Assembly (NCBI GenBank): GCA_034926635.1
Contig: JAYFQX010000010.1
Span: 200,653 to 264,652, forward strand
Length of the DNA stretch: 64,000 bases
Direction: 5' to 3'
From: Christensenella sp034926635
GTDB lineage: Bacteria; Bacillota; Clostridia; Christensenellales; Christensenellaceae
The notes beneath the pieces are model-generated. The model worked only from the letters and a program-made list of their open reading frames with translations. It did not search any database and was not told the DNA's origin. The translations under genes were made by a program, and so were the position numbers. Positions 50,581-59,660 of the stretch are shown here, piece after piece. The first letter of the stretch is position 1, and every line of letters starts with the position of its first letter.

Positions 50581-51672
50581 ATGTCGGAACACATTATTGA
50601 TTTTTTAGGGGTATATAAGGAATTTGACGGGGTGGAAGTGCTTTCCAACATTAACCTATATATCAAACAAAATGAATTTTTAACGCTGCTTGGTCCGTCC
50701 GGATGCGGGAAAACAACCCTTCTGCGGATTATTGCGGGCTTTGAACAACCCACGCGCGGCGATGTGCATCTGTTTGGAGAAAGCATCAAAGGGGTTCCAC
50801 CTTATAAAAGGCGGGTAAATACGGTATTTCAAAAATACGCTTTATTTCCGCATTTAAATGTGTTTGACAACATTGCTTTCGGGCTTAAAATTAAAAAAAT
50901 AGAAAAACAGGTTATAAAAACAAAGGTAAACGATATGTTGAAGCTGGTTGGGCTTTCGGGTTATGGAGACAGGGATATTGCGAAGCTCTCCGGAGGGCAG
51001 CAGCAGCGCGTTGCGATTGCACGTGCGTTGGTCAACGAGCCGGAAGTATTGCTCTTGGATGAACCGCTTGGCGCACTTGACCTCAAATTCCGGCAGGAAA
51101 TGCAGCTTGAGTTAAAACGAATGCAAAAATCATTGGGAATCACCTTTGTGTATGTGACGCACGACCAGGAAGAAGCGCTCACTATGAGCGATGCTATTGC
51201 CGTCATGAACGACGGCGTGATCCAGCAACTTGGTACGCCGGAACAGATTTATAATGAACCGCGAAATTCATTTGTGGCAGATTTTATTGGGGAATCCAAT
51301 ATTATCAGCGGAATTATGCTGCGCGATTATTATGTGCATTTTGCGGATAATGATTTTGTGTGCCTTGATCGCGGGTTTAACGAAAACGAGCCGGTCCAGG
51401 TGGTTGTGCGTCCGGAAGATATTAATATCACAAAAAATATCCAGGAAGACATGATAATCGGTACGGTTTCATCTGTACTATTTATGGGAGTACACTATGA
51501 AATTCGTGTTAAGGGCGCGGCTGGGTTTGAATGGCTGATCCATTCTACGGATTATTATGACGTAGGGGATAAAGTGGGCTTTGCGTTAGAGCCGGACGAC
51601 ATCCATGTTATGGAAGTCAGTCAGTATGATAAAATGCGGATCGATGATATCGCGGAGGTGGACGCGCAATGA
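50581..51672 (+). CDS. potA: Spermidine/putrescine ABC transporter ATP-binding protein
   Basis: 363 residues. Walker A GPSGCGKTT (38-46), signature LSGGQQQRVAIARAL, Walker B VLLLDEPLGALD and a C-terminal TOBE-like domain. It energises polyamine import. GGGAGAGGGG precedes ATG 50581. It overlaps potB by 4 nt. Confidence 0.95.
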   Translation: MSEHIIDFLGVYKEFDGVEVLSNINLYIKQNEFLTLLGPSGCGKTTLLRIIAGFEQPTRGDVHLFGESIKGVPPYKRRVNTVFQKYALFPHLNVFDNIAFGLKIKKIEKQVIKTKVNDMLKLVGLSGYGDRDIAKLSGGQQQRVAIARALVNEPEVLLLDEPLGALDLKFRQEMQLELKRMQKSLGITFVYVTHDQEEALTMSDAIAVMNDGVIQQLGTPEQIYNEPRNSFVADFIGESNIISGIMLRDYYVHFADNDFVCLDRGFNENEPVQVVVRPEDINITKNIQEDMIIGTVSSVLFMGVHYEIRVKGAAGFEWLIHSTDYYDVGDKVGFALEPDDIHVMEVSQYDKMRIDDIAEVDAQ

Positions 51673-52532
51673 CAGTTAAAAAAAAGCAGCTTGCGCGTCC
51701 GGGAGATTCCCGGCGAGCGTTTGCGTTTCCCTATGTGGTATGGATTGCGGTTTTTACGATTGCACCTCTGATCCTGATTTTGCTTTATGCGTTTACAGAG
51801 ACAGGCTCTGGCGGCGTGATGGTGTTAACGGCGGAAAATTTGGCCCGGGCATTTTCGCCTCTTTATATGACGGTTTTTGCGCGCAGCGTATGGATGGCAC
51901 TGATCGCTACTGCGGTCTGCCTGCTGCTCGGGTATCCGGTTGCCTATTTGCTTTCTAAAATGAAGGCCAATACCGCGGCAATTCTTTCGATTTTGTTCAT
52001 TCTGCCGATGTGGATGAATTTTTTGTTGCGCACGTACGCATGGCGCGCGCTTTTGGACAACGCGGGTATCATTAACCAGGGATTGATGGCGCTCGGATTT
52101 CCGCCTGTGCAATTTTTATACACCGAAGGAGCCATTATTTTCGGGCTGGTTTATAATTTTTTACCTTTTATGATCCTGCCGATTTATTCAATTTTTCAAA
52201 AAATGGATACATCGTGCATTCAAGCTGCGCAGGACCTTGGTGCAAATAAGTGGCAAACCTTTTGGCGCGTCACACTTCCGCTTTCCAAAGGGGGGATTGT
52301 TTCCGGCGTTACGATGGTTTTTATGCCTGCGATGACAACTTTTGTGATCACGCGTCTTTTGGGCGGAAGCCATTTTATGATGTACGGGGATTTGATTGAA
52401 ATGGAGTTTTTGCTGATGTCCGAGTGGAACTTTGGCAGTGCGCTGGCGGTAGTCATGATGCTGCTCACGATTCTGTTTATGTGGCTGATGCGGCGTTATG
52501 ATAAGGAAGGCGAAGGCGGAGGGCTGATGTGA
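51669..52532 (+). CDS. potB: Spermidine/putrescine ABC permease PotB
   Basis: 287 residues with six hydrophobic segments. The EAA-type loop reads AAQDLGANKWQTFWRVTLPLSKGG. It pairs with PotC as the membrane channel. ATG 51669 overlaps potA (ATGA). Confidence 0.94.
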   Translation: MTVKKKQLARPGDSRRAFAFPYVVWIAVFTIAPLILILLYAFTETGSGGVMVLTAENLARAFSPLYMTVFARSVWMALIATAVCLLLGYPVAYLLSKMKANTAAILSILFILPMWMNFLLRTYAWRALLDNAGIINQGLMALGFPPVQFLYTEGAIIFGLVYNFLPFMILPIYSIFQKMDTSCIQAAQDLGANKWQTFWRVTLPLSKGGIVSGVTMVFMPAMTTFVITRLLGGSHFMMYGDLIEMEFLLMSEWNFGSALAVVMMLLTILFMWLMRRYDKEGEGGGLM

Positions 52533-53329
52533 TGAGAAAATTTTTAAAACGGTTTTATCTTGCGATTATTTTACTATTTATGTATCTGCCGATTGCTGCG
52601 CTCATTATTTTTTCGTTCAATGAATCCAAATCCATGGCGAAGTGGACGGGGTTTTCTCTACACTGGTATGAACAGCTTTTTCAAGATCCCGCAATTGCCG
52701 AAGCCGTATGGGTTACAGTTTCTATTGCCCTTATTGCAGCCCTTACAGCAACGCTCATCGGCACGCTGGCGGCCATTGGCATGGATAATTTTCGCAAAAA
52801 GAGCCGTAATGCCATGCTCAACCTGACATATATCCCTATGGTCAATGCGGAGATCGTGACGGGGATTTCCTTGTTGCTGCTGTTTATTTTCTTTAATATC
52901 CCGCGTGGGTATTGGACGATGCTTCTGGCTCATATCACTTTTGATATTCCTTTTGTTATTTTCTCGGTGTTGCCGAAACTTCATCAGATGGATCCGGGGA
53001 CTTACGAGGCAGCACTTGACATGGGGGCAAAACCATCCTATGCCGTTCGAAAGGTAGTGCTTCCGCAAATTGCCCCGGGAATTGTGACGGGTGCGTTGCT
53101 GGCGTTTACGATGTCGTTTGATGATTTTATGATTAGTTTCTTTACTTCACAAGGAACAACGCAGAATTTATCGACTTATATTTACAGTATGGCGCGCGTA
53201 GGAATCAACCCGATGATCAATGCACTGTCAGCGATTATGTTTGTAGTGGTGATCACGCTGCTCCTTGTGATTAATGTGCGGTCAATCAAAAAAACAAGAA
53301 AATCTCCACAGGTAGAGAACTTCAGATAA
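52532..53329 (+). CDS. potC: Spermidine/putrescine ABC permease PotC
   Basis: 265 residues, six transmembrane segments, EAA loop AALDMGAKPSYAVRKVVLPQIAPG. ATG 52532 shares its A with the potB stop (TGATG); a GTG three bases earlier is an alternative. GGAGGG lies 9 nt upstream. Confidence 0.94.
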   Translation: MRKFLKRFYLAIILLFMYLPIAALIIFSFNESKSMAKWTGFSLHWYEQLFQDPAIAEAVWVTVSIALIAALTATLIGTLAAIGMDNFRKKSRNAMLNLTYIPMVNAEIVTGISLLLLFIFFNIPRGYWTMLLAHITFDIPFVIFSVLPKLHQMDPGTYEAALDMGAKPSYAVRKVVLPQIAPGIVTGALLAFTMSFDDFMISFFTSQGTTQNLSTYIYSMARVGINPMINALSAIMFVVVITLLLVINVRSIKKTRKSPQVENFR

Positions 53330-53340
53330 AGGATAAAGGA

Positions 53341-54399
53341 ATGAAAAAAGTTTTTTGTATTATTTTAGGAATTGTGATGATGGCACTGCCGCTTTGCGGA
53401 TGCTCCGGCCAAAATACAAGCCCGGATGGAAGAACAGTTGTAAACTTCTTGAATTGGGGGGACTATATCGACCCGGAAGTAATTCCTATGTTTGAGGAAG
53501 AGAACCCGGATATCAAGATCAATATGACAACAGTACCTTCCAATGAAGAGATGTATGTGATTGCGACAACAGAAGGGACGCAAATTGATATTGTTGTGCC
53601 GTCCGAGTATATGATCCAGCGGTTGATGCTGGAGGACAGACTGGCGGAACTCGACCATGCAAAAATGGAAAACTATCAATATGTGGAAGATTTTATCAGT
53701 ACTTGTACGTTTGATGCGGATGGAAAATATTTTGTTCCATATTCATGGGGTACTTTTGGATTGCTTTATAATGTTGCATTGATAGGAAAAGAGATCGATA
53801 GCTGGGATGCTCTTTTTGATCCTCAATATTCCAAGCAGATTTTGATGTATGACAGCATTCGTGACAGCGTGGGGTTAGCGCTCATCAAGCTTGGCTATAG
53901 CATCAACACACAAGATCAGCAGGAGCTGGACGAAGCGGCGCAATTGTTGATAGATCAAAAACCATTGGTGCTGGCTTATGGCACAGACGATTTGCGTATG
54001 ACCATGACCAACGGCAGCGCGGCGCTTGCGCCTATGTATGCAGGGGATGCGGCTTATTGCATGATGGACAACCCGGATCTGCGGTATGTGGTGCCAAAAG
54101 AGGGCGCAAATATTTTTGTGGACGGCATGTGTATTCTGAAAACCACGGATGTATATGACCAGGCGCTACGTTTCCTCGATTTTATGATGAGACCGGATAT
54201 TGCAGCTCTGAATGCGGAATATACTGGCTACTCTACGCCGGAAAAGGCGGCGGAAGAGCTGATTGATCCGGAAATGATGGAAAATACGGCGTTTAATCCG
54301 CCGGAAGAAAGCCTTAAGAATTGCGAATATTATGAACATCTGGATAAAAGTATTCTTCGTATGTATGAAGATGCGTGGATGAAAGTAAAAATTGCCTAG
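53341..54399 (+). CDS. potD: Spermidine/putrescine-binding lipoprotein PotD
   Basis: 352 residues. The lipobox L-C-G-C21 follows a short signal peptide. Binding-protein blocks are NFLNWGDYIDPEVI, YVIATTEGTQIDIVVPSEY, PYSWGTFGLLYN and NIFVDGMCILKTT. It delivers polyamines to PotBC. AAAGGATAAAGG precedes ATG 53341. Confidence 0.95.
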   Translation: MKKVFCIILGIVMMALPLCGCSGQNTSPDGRTVVNFLNWGDYIDPEVIPMFEEENPDIKINMTTVPSNEEMYVIATTEGTQIDIVVPSEYMIQRLMLEDRLAELDHAKMENYQYVEDFISTCTFDADGKYFVPYSWGTFGLLYNVALIGKEIDSWDALFDPQYSKQILMYDSIRDSVGLALIKLGYSINTQDQQELDEAAQLLIDQKPLVLAYGTDDLRMTMTNGSAALAPMYAGDAAYCMMDNPDLRYVVPKEGANIFVDGMCILKTTDVYDQALRFLDFMMRPDIAALNAEYTGYSTPEKAAEELIDPEMMENTAFNPPEESLKNCEYYEHLDKSILRMYEDAWMKVKIA

Positions 54400-54414
54400 T
54401 AAAAAAGAAATAAT

Positions 54415-54450
54415 AAAACGCGGTTGGAAAATGTTTTCCAACCGCGTTTT
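54415..54450. terminator. Bidirectional terminator between potD and the malic enzyme
   Basis: AAAACGCGGTTGGAAAA and its exact complement (54434-54450) around TG, a 17-bp perfect stem. Confidence 0.93.
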
Positions 54451-54465
54451 TAAAAATCTGTTTTT

Positions 54466-55638
54466 TTATATACGGGCAACGCCGCTTTTGCGCGCTGCTT
54501 CTGCAACGGCATTTGCTACGGTTTCGCGTACACGCGGGTCAAATGCCTCAGGTATGATATGCTCGGCGGAAAGGTCGTCATCGCTTACGAGCCCGGCGAT
54601 TGCGTAGGCCGCAGCCAGCTTCATTTCGTCGTTGATGTCGCTTGCGCGGACATCGAGCGCTCCCCTGAAGATCCCCGGGAAAGCCAAAACATTATTGATC
54701 TGGTTCGGGAAATCGCTACGACCTGTGCCTACAACTGCCGCTCCGGCTTTTCTGGCAAGGTCCGGCATGATTTCAGGAACGGGATTTGCCATAGGGAAAA
54801 GAATTGGGTCTTTTGCCATAGAAGCCACCATTTCTTCTGTTACTGTGCCGGGGGCGGAAACGCCGATAAAGACGTCTGCGCCGATAAGCATATCTGCGAG
54901 GCTGCCGGCACGCTTTTCAAGATTTGTCAGCTCGGCCATTTTTTCTTTTTCCGGATTAAGCCCATCACGTCCCACATAAATCGCGCCGGTGCGATCGCAC
55001 ATCACGACATTCTTTAAACCGAGGCTTAAAAGCAGGCGGATGATGGCGATACCTGCCGCACCTGCACCGGAGGTTACCACACGGATGTCTTCAATCGACC
55101 GTCCTGTCAGACGCAGCGCGTTGAGAAGGGCGGCAAGCGTCACAACGGCGGTACCATGCTGATCATCGTGAAAGATGGGGATGTCGCAGCGCTGCTTTAA
55201 TTTACTTTCGATTTCAAAGCAACGCGGCGCGGAAATATCCTCGAGGTTGATCCCGCCGAAGCTTCCTGCGAGCAGAGCAATGGTATCTACAATTTCATCG
55301 ACGTTTTTGGAACGGATACAAAGTGGAAAAGCATCTACGCCGCCAAATTCTTTAAATAGAACACATTTTCCTTCCATGACGGGCATTCCGGCTTCCGGAC
55401 CAATATCGCCGAGCCCCAAAACAGCACTGCCGTCCGTCACGACAGCTACAAGATTGTGACGGCGCGTATAAAGGTAAGAAAGATCGACGTCTTCAGCGAT
55501 TTTCAGGCATGGTTCTGCAACCCCCGGCGTATAAGCGATGGAAAGAGCCTCGCTGGAATCAACTTTTACCCGGCTTGCTACTTCAATTTTACCAGCCCAT
55601 TCTTCATGCTTTTTTAATGCAAATTCTTTTTTGTCCAT
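54466..55638 (-). CDS. Malic enzyme
   Basis: 390 residues. YTPGVAEPCLKIAED holds the catalytic Tyr, VTDGSAVLGLGDIGPEAGMPVMEGK the metal/substrate loop, FHDDQHGTAVV the second metal site, and GAGAAGIAI the NAD(P) fold. It oxidatively decarboxylates malate to pyruvate. It lies 23 nt downstream of the LDH-like dehydrogenase on the same strand, so both belong to one malate unit. Coenzyme preference is not certain from sequence. Confidence 0.95.
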   Translation of the reverse strand: MDKKEFALKKHEEWAGKIEVASRVKVDSSEALSIAYTPGVAEPCLKIAEDVDLSYLYTRRHNLVAVVTDGSAVLGLGDIGPEAGMPVMEGKCVLFKEFGGVDAFPLCIRSKNVDEIVDTIALLAGSFGGINLEDISAPRCFEIESKLKQRCDIPIFHDDQHGTAVVTLAALLNALRLTGRSIEDIRVVTSGAGAAGIAIIRLLLSLGLKNVVMCDRTGAIYVGRDGLNPEKEKMAELTNLEKRAGSLADMLIGADVFIGVSAPGTVTEEMVASMAKDPILFPMANPVPEIMPDLARKAGAAVVGTGRSDFPNQINNVLAFPGIFRGALDVRASDINDEMKLAAAYAIAGLVSDDDLSAEHIIPEAFDPRVRETVANAVAEAARKSGVARI

Positions 55639-55661
55639 AGAAATATTCTCCTTTATCCTGG

Positions 55662-56606
55662 TTAATTTTCTGCAGTTTGGCGCAGGGTGTCACGCAGCTT
55701 ACGCGCGGAAGCAACGACTTCTGTGATCTCTGTTTCGGTTGGAACAAGATTTACGATCTGCTTTACGCCGTCTGCATTGATGATGCACGGCAGACTGATC
55801 GCGATATTCCGCAGCCCGAATTCTCCGGTTAAAACATGAGATACGGACAAAATAGAACCTTCATCCTTCATGATTGCTTCTACAATACGCGAGGTGGTGA
55901 GGGCAATTCCGTAAAAAGTTGCGCCTTTGAGGTCGATCACCTCGGCACCGGCAGCCTTTACTGCTTCGGCAGCCTCTTCCTTATCGATCCCGGCTCTGCC
56001 GTTATCCTGGCAATAACTGTCGAGCGGCTGACCTGCGACGGTCACGCGACTCCAAATGGGAACCTGTGTATCCCCGTGTTCGCCAATGATGTAGGCGTTG
56101 ACATCGCGTACATCCACGCCGCAGTGTTCCCCGAGTAAGTGTCGAAAACGGGCAGTATCAAGCGATGCGCCGGAACCGATCACGCGTCCCGTGGGCAAGC
56201 CTGTTTCTTGCTGCACGACATAAGTCAGAATGTCTACAGGATTAGAAATTACAATGATAATGGGATTGTCGGCGTATTTCATGATTTGCCGGGAAATATC
56301 ACGCGCGACACCAACATTTACTTTGGCAAGGTCAAGCCGTGTCATGCCGGGCTTCCTGGAAATGCCGGCGGTGATGATGATGATATCGGCATCTGCGCAT
56401 TCGTCATAGGAACCGCTTCGAATCCGAATTTGCTCGAAATAGGCTGTGCCATGGTAAATATCACGCGCACAACCTTCCGCACGCGCCTGGTCTATATCGA
56501 TGATGACGATATCTGTCGCCTGATGTTTTACGGTCAAGGTATAAGCAATCGCCTCGCCTACGTTTCCAGCGCCGATAATGACGATTTTATTTTTGTATTT
56601 ATTCAA
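55662..56606 (-). CDS. LDH-like malate dehydrogenase
   Basis: 314 residues of the LDH/MDH family. NAD loop GAGNVG (12-17), catalytic H177 in GEHGDT, and the substrate loop AGISR84KPGMTR. In lactate dehydrogenases this position is Gln; Arg selects oxaloacetate/malate. Pairing with malic enzyme supports malate dehydrogenase and a malate shunt (oxaloacetate to malate to pyruvate), as known in Clostridium thermocellum. Most of the rest resembles LDH, so automatic annotation may call it lactate dehydrogenase. A GGAGGCAC site precedes ATG 56606. Confidence 0.8.
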   Translation of the reverse strand: MNKYKNKIVIIGAGNVGEAIAYTLTVKHQATDIVIIDIDQARAEGCARDIYHGTAYFEQIRIRSGSYDECADADIIIITAGISRKPGMTRLDLAKVNVGVARDISRQIMKYADNPIIIVISNPVDILTYVVQQETGLPTGRVIGSGASLDTARFRHLLGEHCGVDVRDVNAYIIGEHGDTQVPIWSRVTVAGQPLDSYCQDNGRAGIDKEEAAEAVKAAGAEVIDLKGATFYGIALTTSRIVEAIMKDEGSILSVSHVLTGEFGLRNIAISLPCIINADGVKQIVNLVPTETEITEVVASARKLRDTLRQTAEN

Positions 56607-57313
56607 TTATTTGTGCCTCCAGCTTCATTGGTTGTGAAATAAGACCTTATATGAAAATTGGTCTATAGAAATAAAATATGTTTTTTGTAAAAAGCTGGCG
56701 GCGCGTGGGAACTTCGGCATGAAACAATGGGTTCTGCCTTTTGGGACCGGATAGAAAGGAAAATTTTGTCCAAGAAAAATAAACAAAATAAAAAATAAAA
56801 ACCGGTAAGCTGCAATGCAGACCATTCAGGATGGTATGGGGTTGCGCCGGCTTTTTTAACTTGCGTTATCCGCGGGGAGCCCTGAGGGCAGTTGGATTCC
56901 AATGCAAACATATTGTTATGAAAAGAAATTACGGGGGAGGTCTGCCCTGCGTTAGGGGACGCAGCGAACTCACAGACCTGCACGAAAATTGATAAAATAA
57001 GGAATATTAATAGAAATATTATGATGTTCTGAACTAATGAGCGCTTACAAATATTCATTGATACTCCCTCGCATATAAAAAAGAATCAAATTCCCCCTCA
57101 TTTTATATGATAAATCTCATCTGTCATCGTGTCAATTTGTTTTTTGAAATAATTTATTTTTGATGATAATTTTTGATCATGAAAAAAGGATAAAACGGGA
57201 TTGATATGGAAATAAAAAAAGTTGTATTTTATATTAGTGAAGATAGAATCGTTTTCATACCATAAACCAAGGGTATGATAATAATAGAGTTTGAATGGAA
57301 AGTGAGGAAAAAT
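56607..57313. other. 707-bp intergenic region with strong RNA structure
   Basis: Two strong hairpins are visible. One at 56802-56851 (ACCGG...CCGG with inner ACCAT/ATGGT) ends in T runs on both strands. Another at 56938-56979 pairs AGGTCTG with CAGACCT and CTGCGT with ACGCAG. The - strand would read hairpin, GC-rich GCCCTCAGGGC, then terminator, about 200 nt in all. It could be a small RNA or a leader of the malate genes. It matches no RNA family I can name. Confidence 0.5.
57256..57279 (+). promoter_or_regulatory. Inverted repeat overlapping the nitroreductase promoter
   Basis: CATACC (57256-57261) and GGTATG (57272-57277) are an inverted repeat overlapping a TATGAT -10 box (57274-57279), a candidate operator. 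Confidence 0.45.
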
Positions 57314-57835
57314 ATGCAAAATGAGATGCTGAAGTTGATTGAGACCAGGAGGAGCATACGAAAATATCAAAAAAAGCAAATTACAGATGAAGAGCTCGAT
57401 GCTGTTTTGACAGCGGGTTCTTATGCGCCGACTGGAAAAGGGGCGCAGGATGTTCAGATTGTAGCGGTTCAGGACGAAGAAACAAGGAAAAGATTAACAA
57501 GGATGAATTCGCAGATCCTTGGGAAAGATATTGACCCTTATTATGCTCCGCCTACGATCGTTTTGGCGTTTGCACATAATGAAAGACGTACTTGTGTGCA
57601 GGATGGAAGCTGCGCATTGATGAATATGCTGCTCGCAGCGCATGCGCTTGGTCTTGGGGCATGTTGGATCAATCGAGAAAGAGAGATGTTTGATACGCCT
57701 GAAGGAAAGGCGCTGATGGAGCAATGGGGCGTTGAACACAGAATGGTTGGTGTAGGAGCGATTTCGCTGGGTTATCCCGAGGGGCAACCACCGCGCGCAG
57801 CAAAGAGGAAACCGGGATATATTATTAAGGTATAA
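57314..57835 (+). CDS. Nitroreductase family protein
   Basis: 173 residues. RRSIRKYQKKQITDEELDAVL and SYAPTGKGAQDVQIV are the FMN-binding blocks; LLAAHALGLGACWINRE and GAISLGYPEGQPPRAAKRK complete the fold. It reduces nitro or quinone compounds with NAD(P)H, or may have another FMN role. GTGAGGAAAA precedes ATG 57314. Confidence 0.92.
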   Translation: MQNEMLKLIETRRSIRKYQKKQITDEELDAVLTAGSYAPTGKGAQDVQIVAVQDEETRKRLTRMNSQILGKDIDPYYAPPTIVLAFAHNERRTCVQDGSCALMNMLLAAHALGLGACWINREREMFDTPEGKALMEQWGVEHRMVGVGAISLGYPEGQPPRAAKRKPGYIIKV

Positions 57836-57870
57836 AAAACAGCCATATGCCGGTTGAATCATAGAAATGA

Positions 57871-57908
57871 TAAAATAGCTTTTTCCTCTTAGGGAAAGGC
57901 TATTTTTT
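57871..57908 (+). terminator. Terminator after nitroreductase
   Basis: AAAATAGC, CTTTTTCC and GGGAAAGG, CTATTTTTT form a stem around TCTTA. Confidence 0.85.
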
Positions 57909-57948
57909 ATGAACTCCAAAAAGATGGATGCGTTTGGATGTTGATATT

Positions 57949-58902
57949 TTATTTTGTGGCAGATTCTTTGGTTAAGGGAAAACCCATCGATAAAAAATAA
58001 CTCTGAATCCGCTTTTGCACGTTGGTTTCCAGATTTTTAAAGAAGAGCGCAATATCAAGCATATGAAGTGAACCGCGGTTCATTAAAAATTTCTTTAAGA
58101 ACCAACGGGCTTTATAGAGGCGGTAAGCAGCCTCGTCATCGATCACCAGAACACCTCGTTGTTTGTCGATATATGCGCCAGTATAATGCTTTACCTCAAA
58201 TCGAAGATGGTTAGAAAAATGAAAGAGGACAGCGCCTTCATTTAAGGATTTATCGGCATAATCTCCGCTGGTTGTCCAGCTAAGGGGATTGACACAGACA
58301 GAATCCGGTAATAGAAAGCGCATAAGCGGCACACCCCGTGCCGTTGTATTATATGAAATAATTGTGCCGATATCAGATTCAGTTTGGCATACGCGTAAGT
58401 GGGCAAATTGTGCCAGATCTTGTTTGGTGACAGAAAAGCCGATCAAATATGCTGCTATCAATTTATTTTGTATGGATGGATCCGTAAATTCCCGCTGCAT
58501 AAGGTTTAAAAGTAGCGCGCTTCCCTGGCTATGCCCCGCCAGAATAAACGGTCTCCCATTATTATAATGCTTTAAGTAATAGAAAAAAGCATCACGCACA
58601 TCTTCATAAGGCATTTTTTCAGCTTCAAGTACTTCCTCTATCGGCATTTTAAAGCTTTCTGTGCCAAGCTGGCGATAGAAGGGCACATAGAAGTTGCAGT
58701 GCCGCGCAAAAAGTTGACCCTGCCAGGCAGAGATGCCCTGTGCAAGCCATTTATAAATAGGATTCACCATTCCCATATGATGGCGCTTGCGCCGGAAAGG
58801 ATGTGCGTAAATTGTAGGGTATACAAAAAATACATCCACAGGCTTAGGTAGGTTTTTCTTTTTTGGGAGAAAAGCCCAACGGCTTTTACGTGAATAATCC
58901 AT
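57949..58902 (-). CDS. DUF3089 alpha/beta-hydrolase
   Basis: 317 residues. VDVFFVYPTIY and the nucleophile elbow LAGHSQGSALL with Ser in GHSQGS are diagnostic of DUF3089, a lipase-like alpha/beta-hydrolase family. A late H lies in HFSNHLRFEVKHYTGAYI. Substrate unknown. There is no signal peptide, so it should be cytoplasmic, although the basic start could touch the membrane. Confidence 0.85.
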   Translation of the reverse strand: MDYSRKSRWAFLPKKKNLPKPVDVFFVYPTIYAHPFRRKRHHMGMVNPIYKWLAQGISAWQGQLFARHCNFYVPFYRQLGTESFKMPIEEVLEAEKMPYEDVRDAFFYYLKHYNNGRPFILAGHSQGSALLLNLMQREFTDPSIQNKLIAAYLIGFSVTKQDLAQFAHLRVCQTESDIGTIISYNTTARGVPLMRFLLPDSVCVNPLSWTTSGDYADKSLNEGAVLFHFSNHLRFEVKHYTGAYIDKQRGVLVIDDEAAYRLYKARWFLKKFLMNRGSLHMLDIALFFKNLETNVQKRIQSYFLSMGFPLTKESATK

Positions 58903-59164
58903 AGTGTCCTCAAAATCTTAATTTATCTTATACTATCATACCAAAACAACCTTTTCAAACTATATTACATTTATAATATCCATTTATATATTTTATATTC
59001 CATAAAGCATTGGGACAACATAGGAAGCTGAAAATAAACAAAAGCGGTCATAAAAAATATAGAAAAATTATTTTTGCATAAAAATATGACTTTTGAACAG
59101 AAATGAGACCGGAAATGAGACCCTCTATGATTACAATTAAATTAAGGAAAGGAGGGAAAGTACG

Positions 59165-59590
59165 TTGCAAAGCAAAATATTAGTGCTCGTAGACAACCGA
59201 AATGGTGCAGAGCTAGTAGGTAGAATATATCATGGGCGTTTTCAAAGGGAAAAAGAATTCTATGATATCAACAGTATGGTTCTCTCCATGGAATCAGTTT
59301 TTGACAAGCTGAAACATCCCGAAGCATCGACAGAAAGCAGAATTTTTGGAAAAGTGATTGACCACATAGATGTGCTGCCACAGATGGCAAGCGAGGGAGA
59401 AAGAATGGAACAGGCAGAAAAAAATGTAAAAGGAAATAAAGCGACGTTCATCGTTCAGGTACAATACCGGCAAAATGCAACATGGCAGGGTCAGGTTACT
59501 TGGTCTGAACGAAATATGACGAAGCATTTTCGAAGCGCTTTGGAGTTAATCAAGTTGATCGACAGCGCGACAGAAGAAGCTGGAATTTGA
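59165..59590 (+). CDS. Hypothetical protein upstream of the surface-protein gene
   Basis: 141 residues. KILVLVDNRNGAELVGRIYHGRF and NKATFIVQVQYRQNATWQGQVTWSE suggest an alpha/beta fold with a C-terminal helix. No family is recognised. TTG 59165 has AAAGGAGGGAAAG upstream, which decides the start. It precedes the surface-protein gene by 70 nt. Confidence 0.7.
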   Translation: MQSKILVLVDNRNGAELVGRIYHGRFQREKEFYDINSMVLSMESVFDKLKHPEASTESRIFGKVIDHIDVLPQMASEGERMEQAEKNVKGNKATFIVQVQYRQNATWQGQVTWSERNMTKHFRSALELIKLIDSATEEAGI

Positions 59591-59660
59591 TTATTTTTGT
59601 GACTAGGATGCGTAACGGAGCTCTTGGAGTTATCCAAACAAGTAAAAGGAGCAGAGGAAT

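Noticed and set aside
56663..57058. 131-codon - strand ORF upstream of mdh
   Set aside because: It crosses both hairpins of the structured region and lacks a ribosome site; RNA structure explains the segment better.
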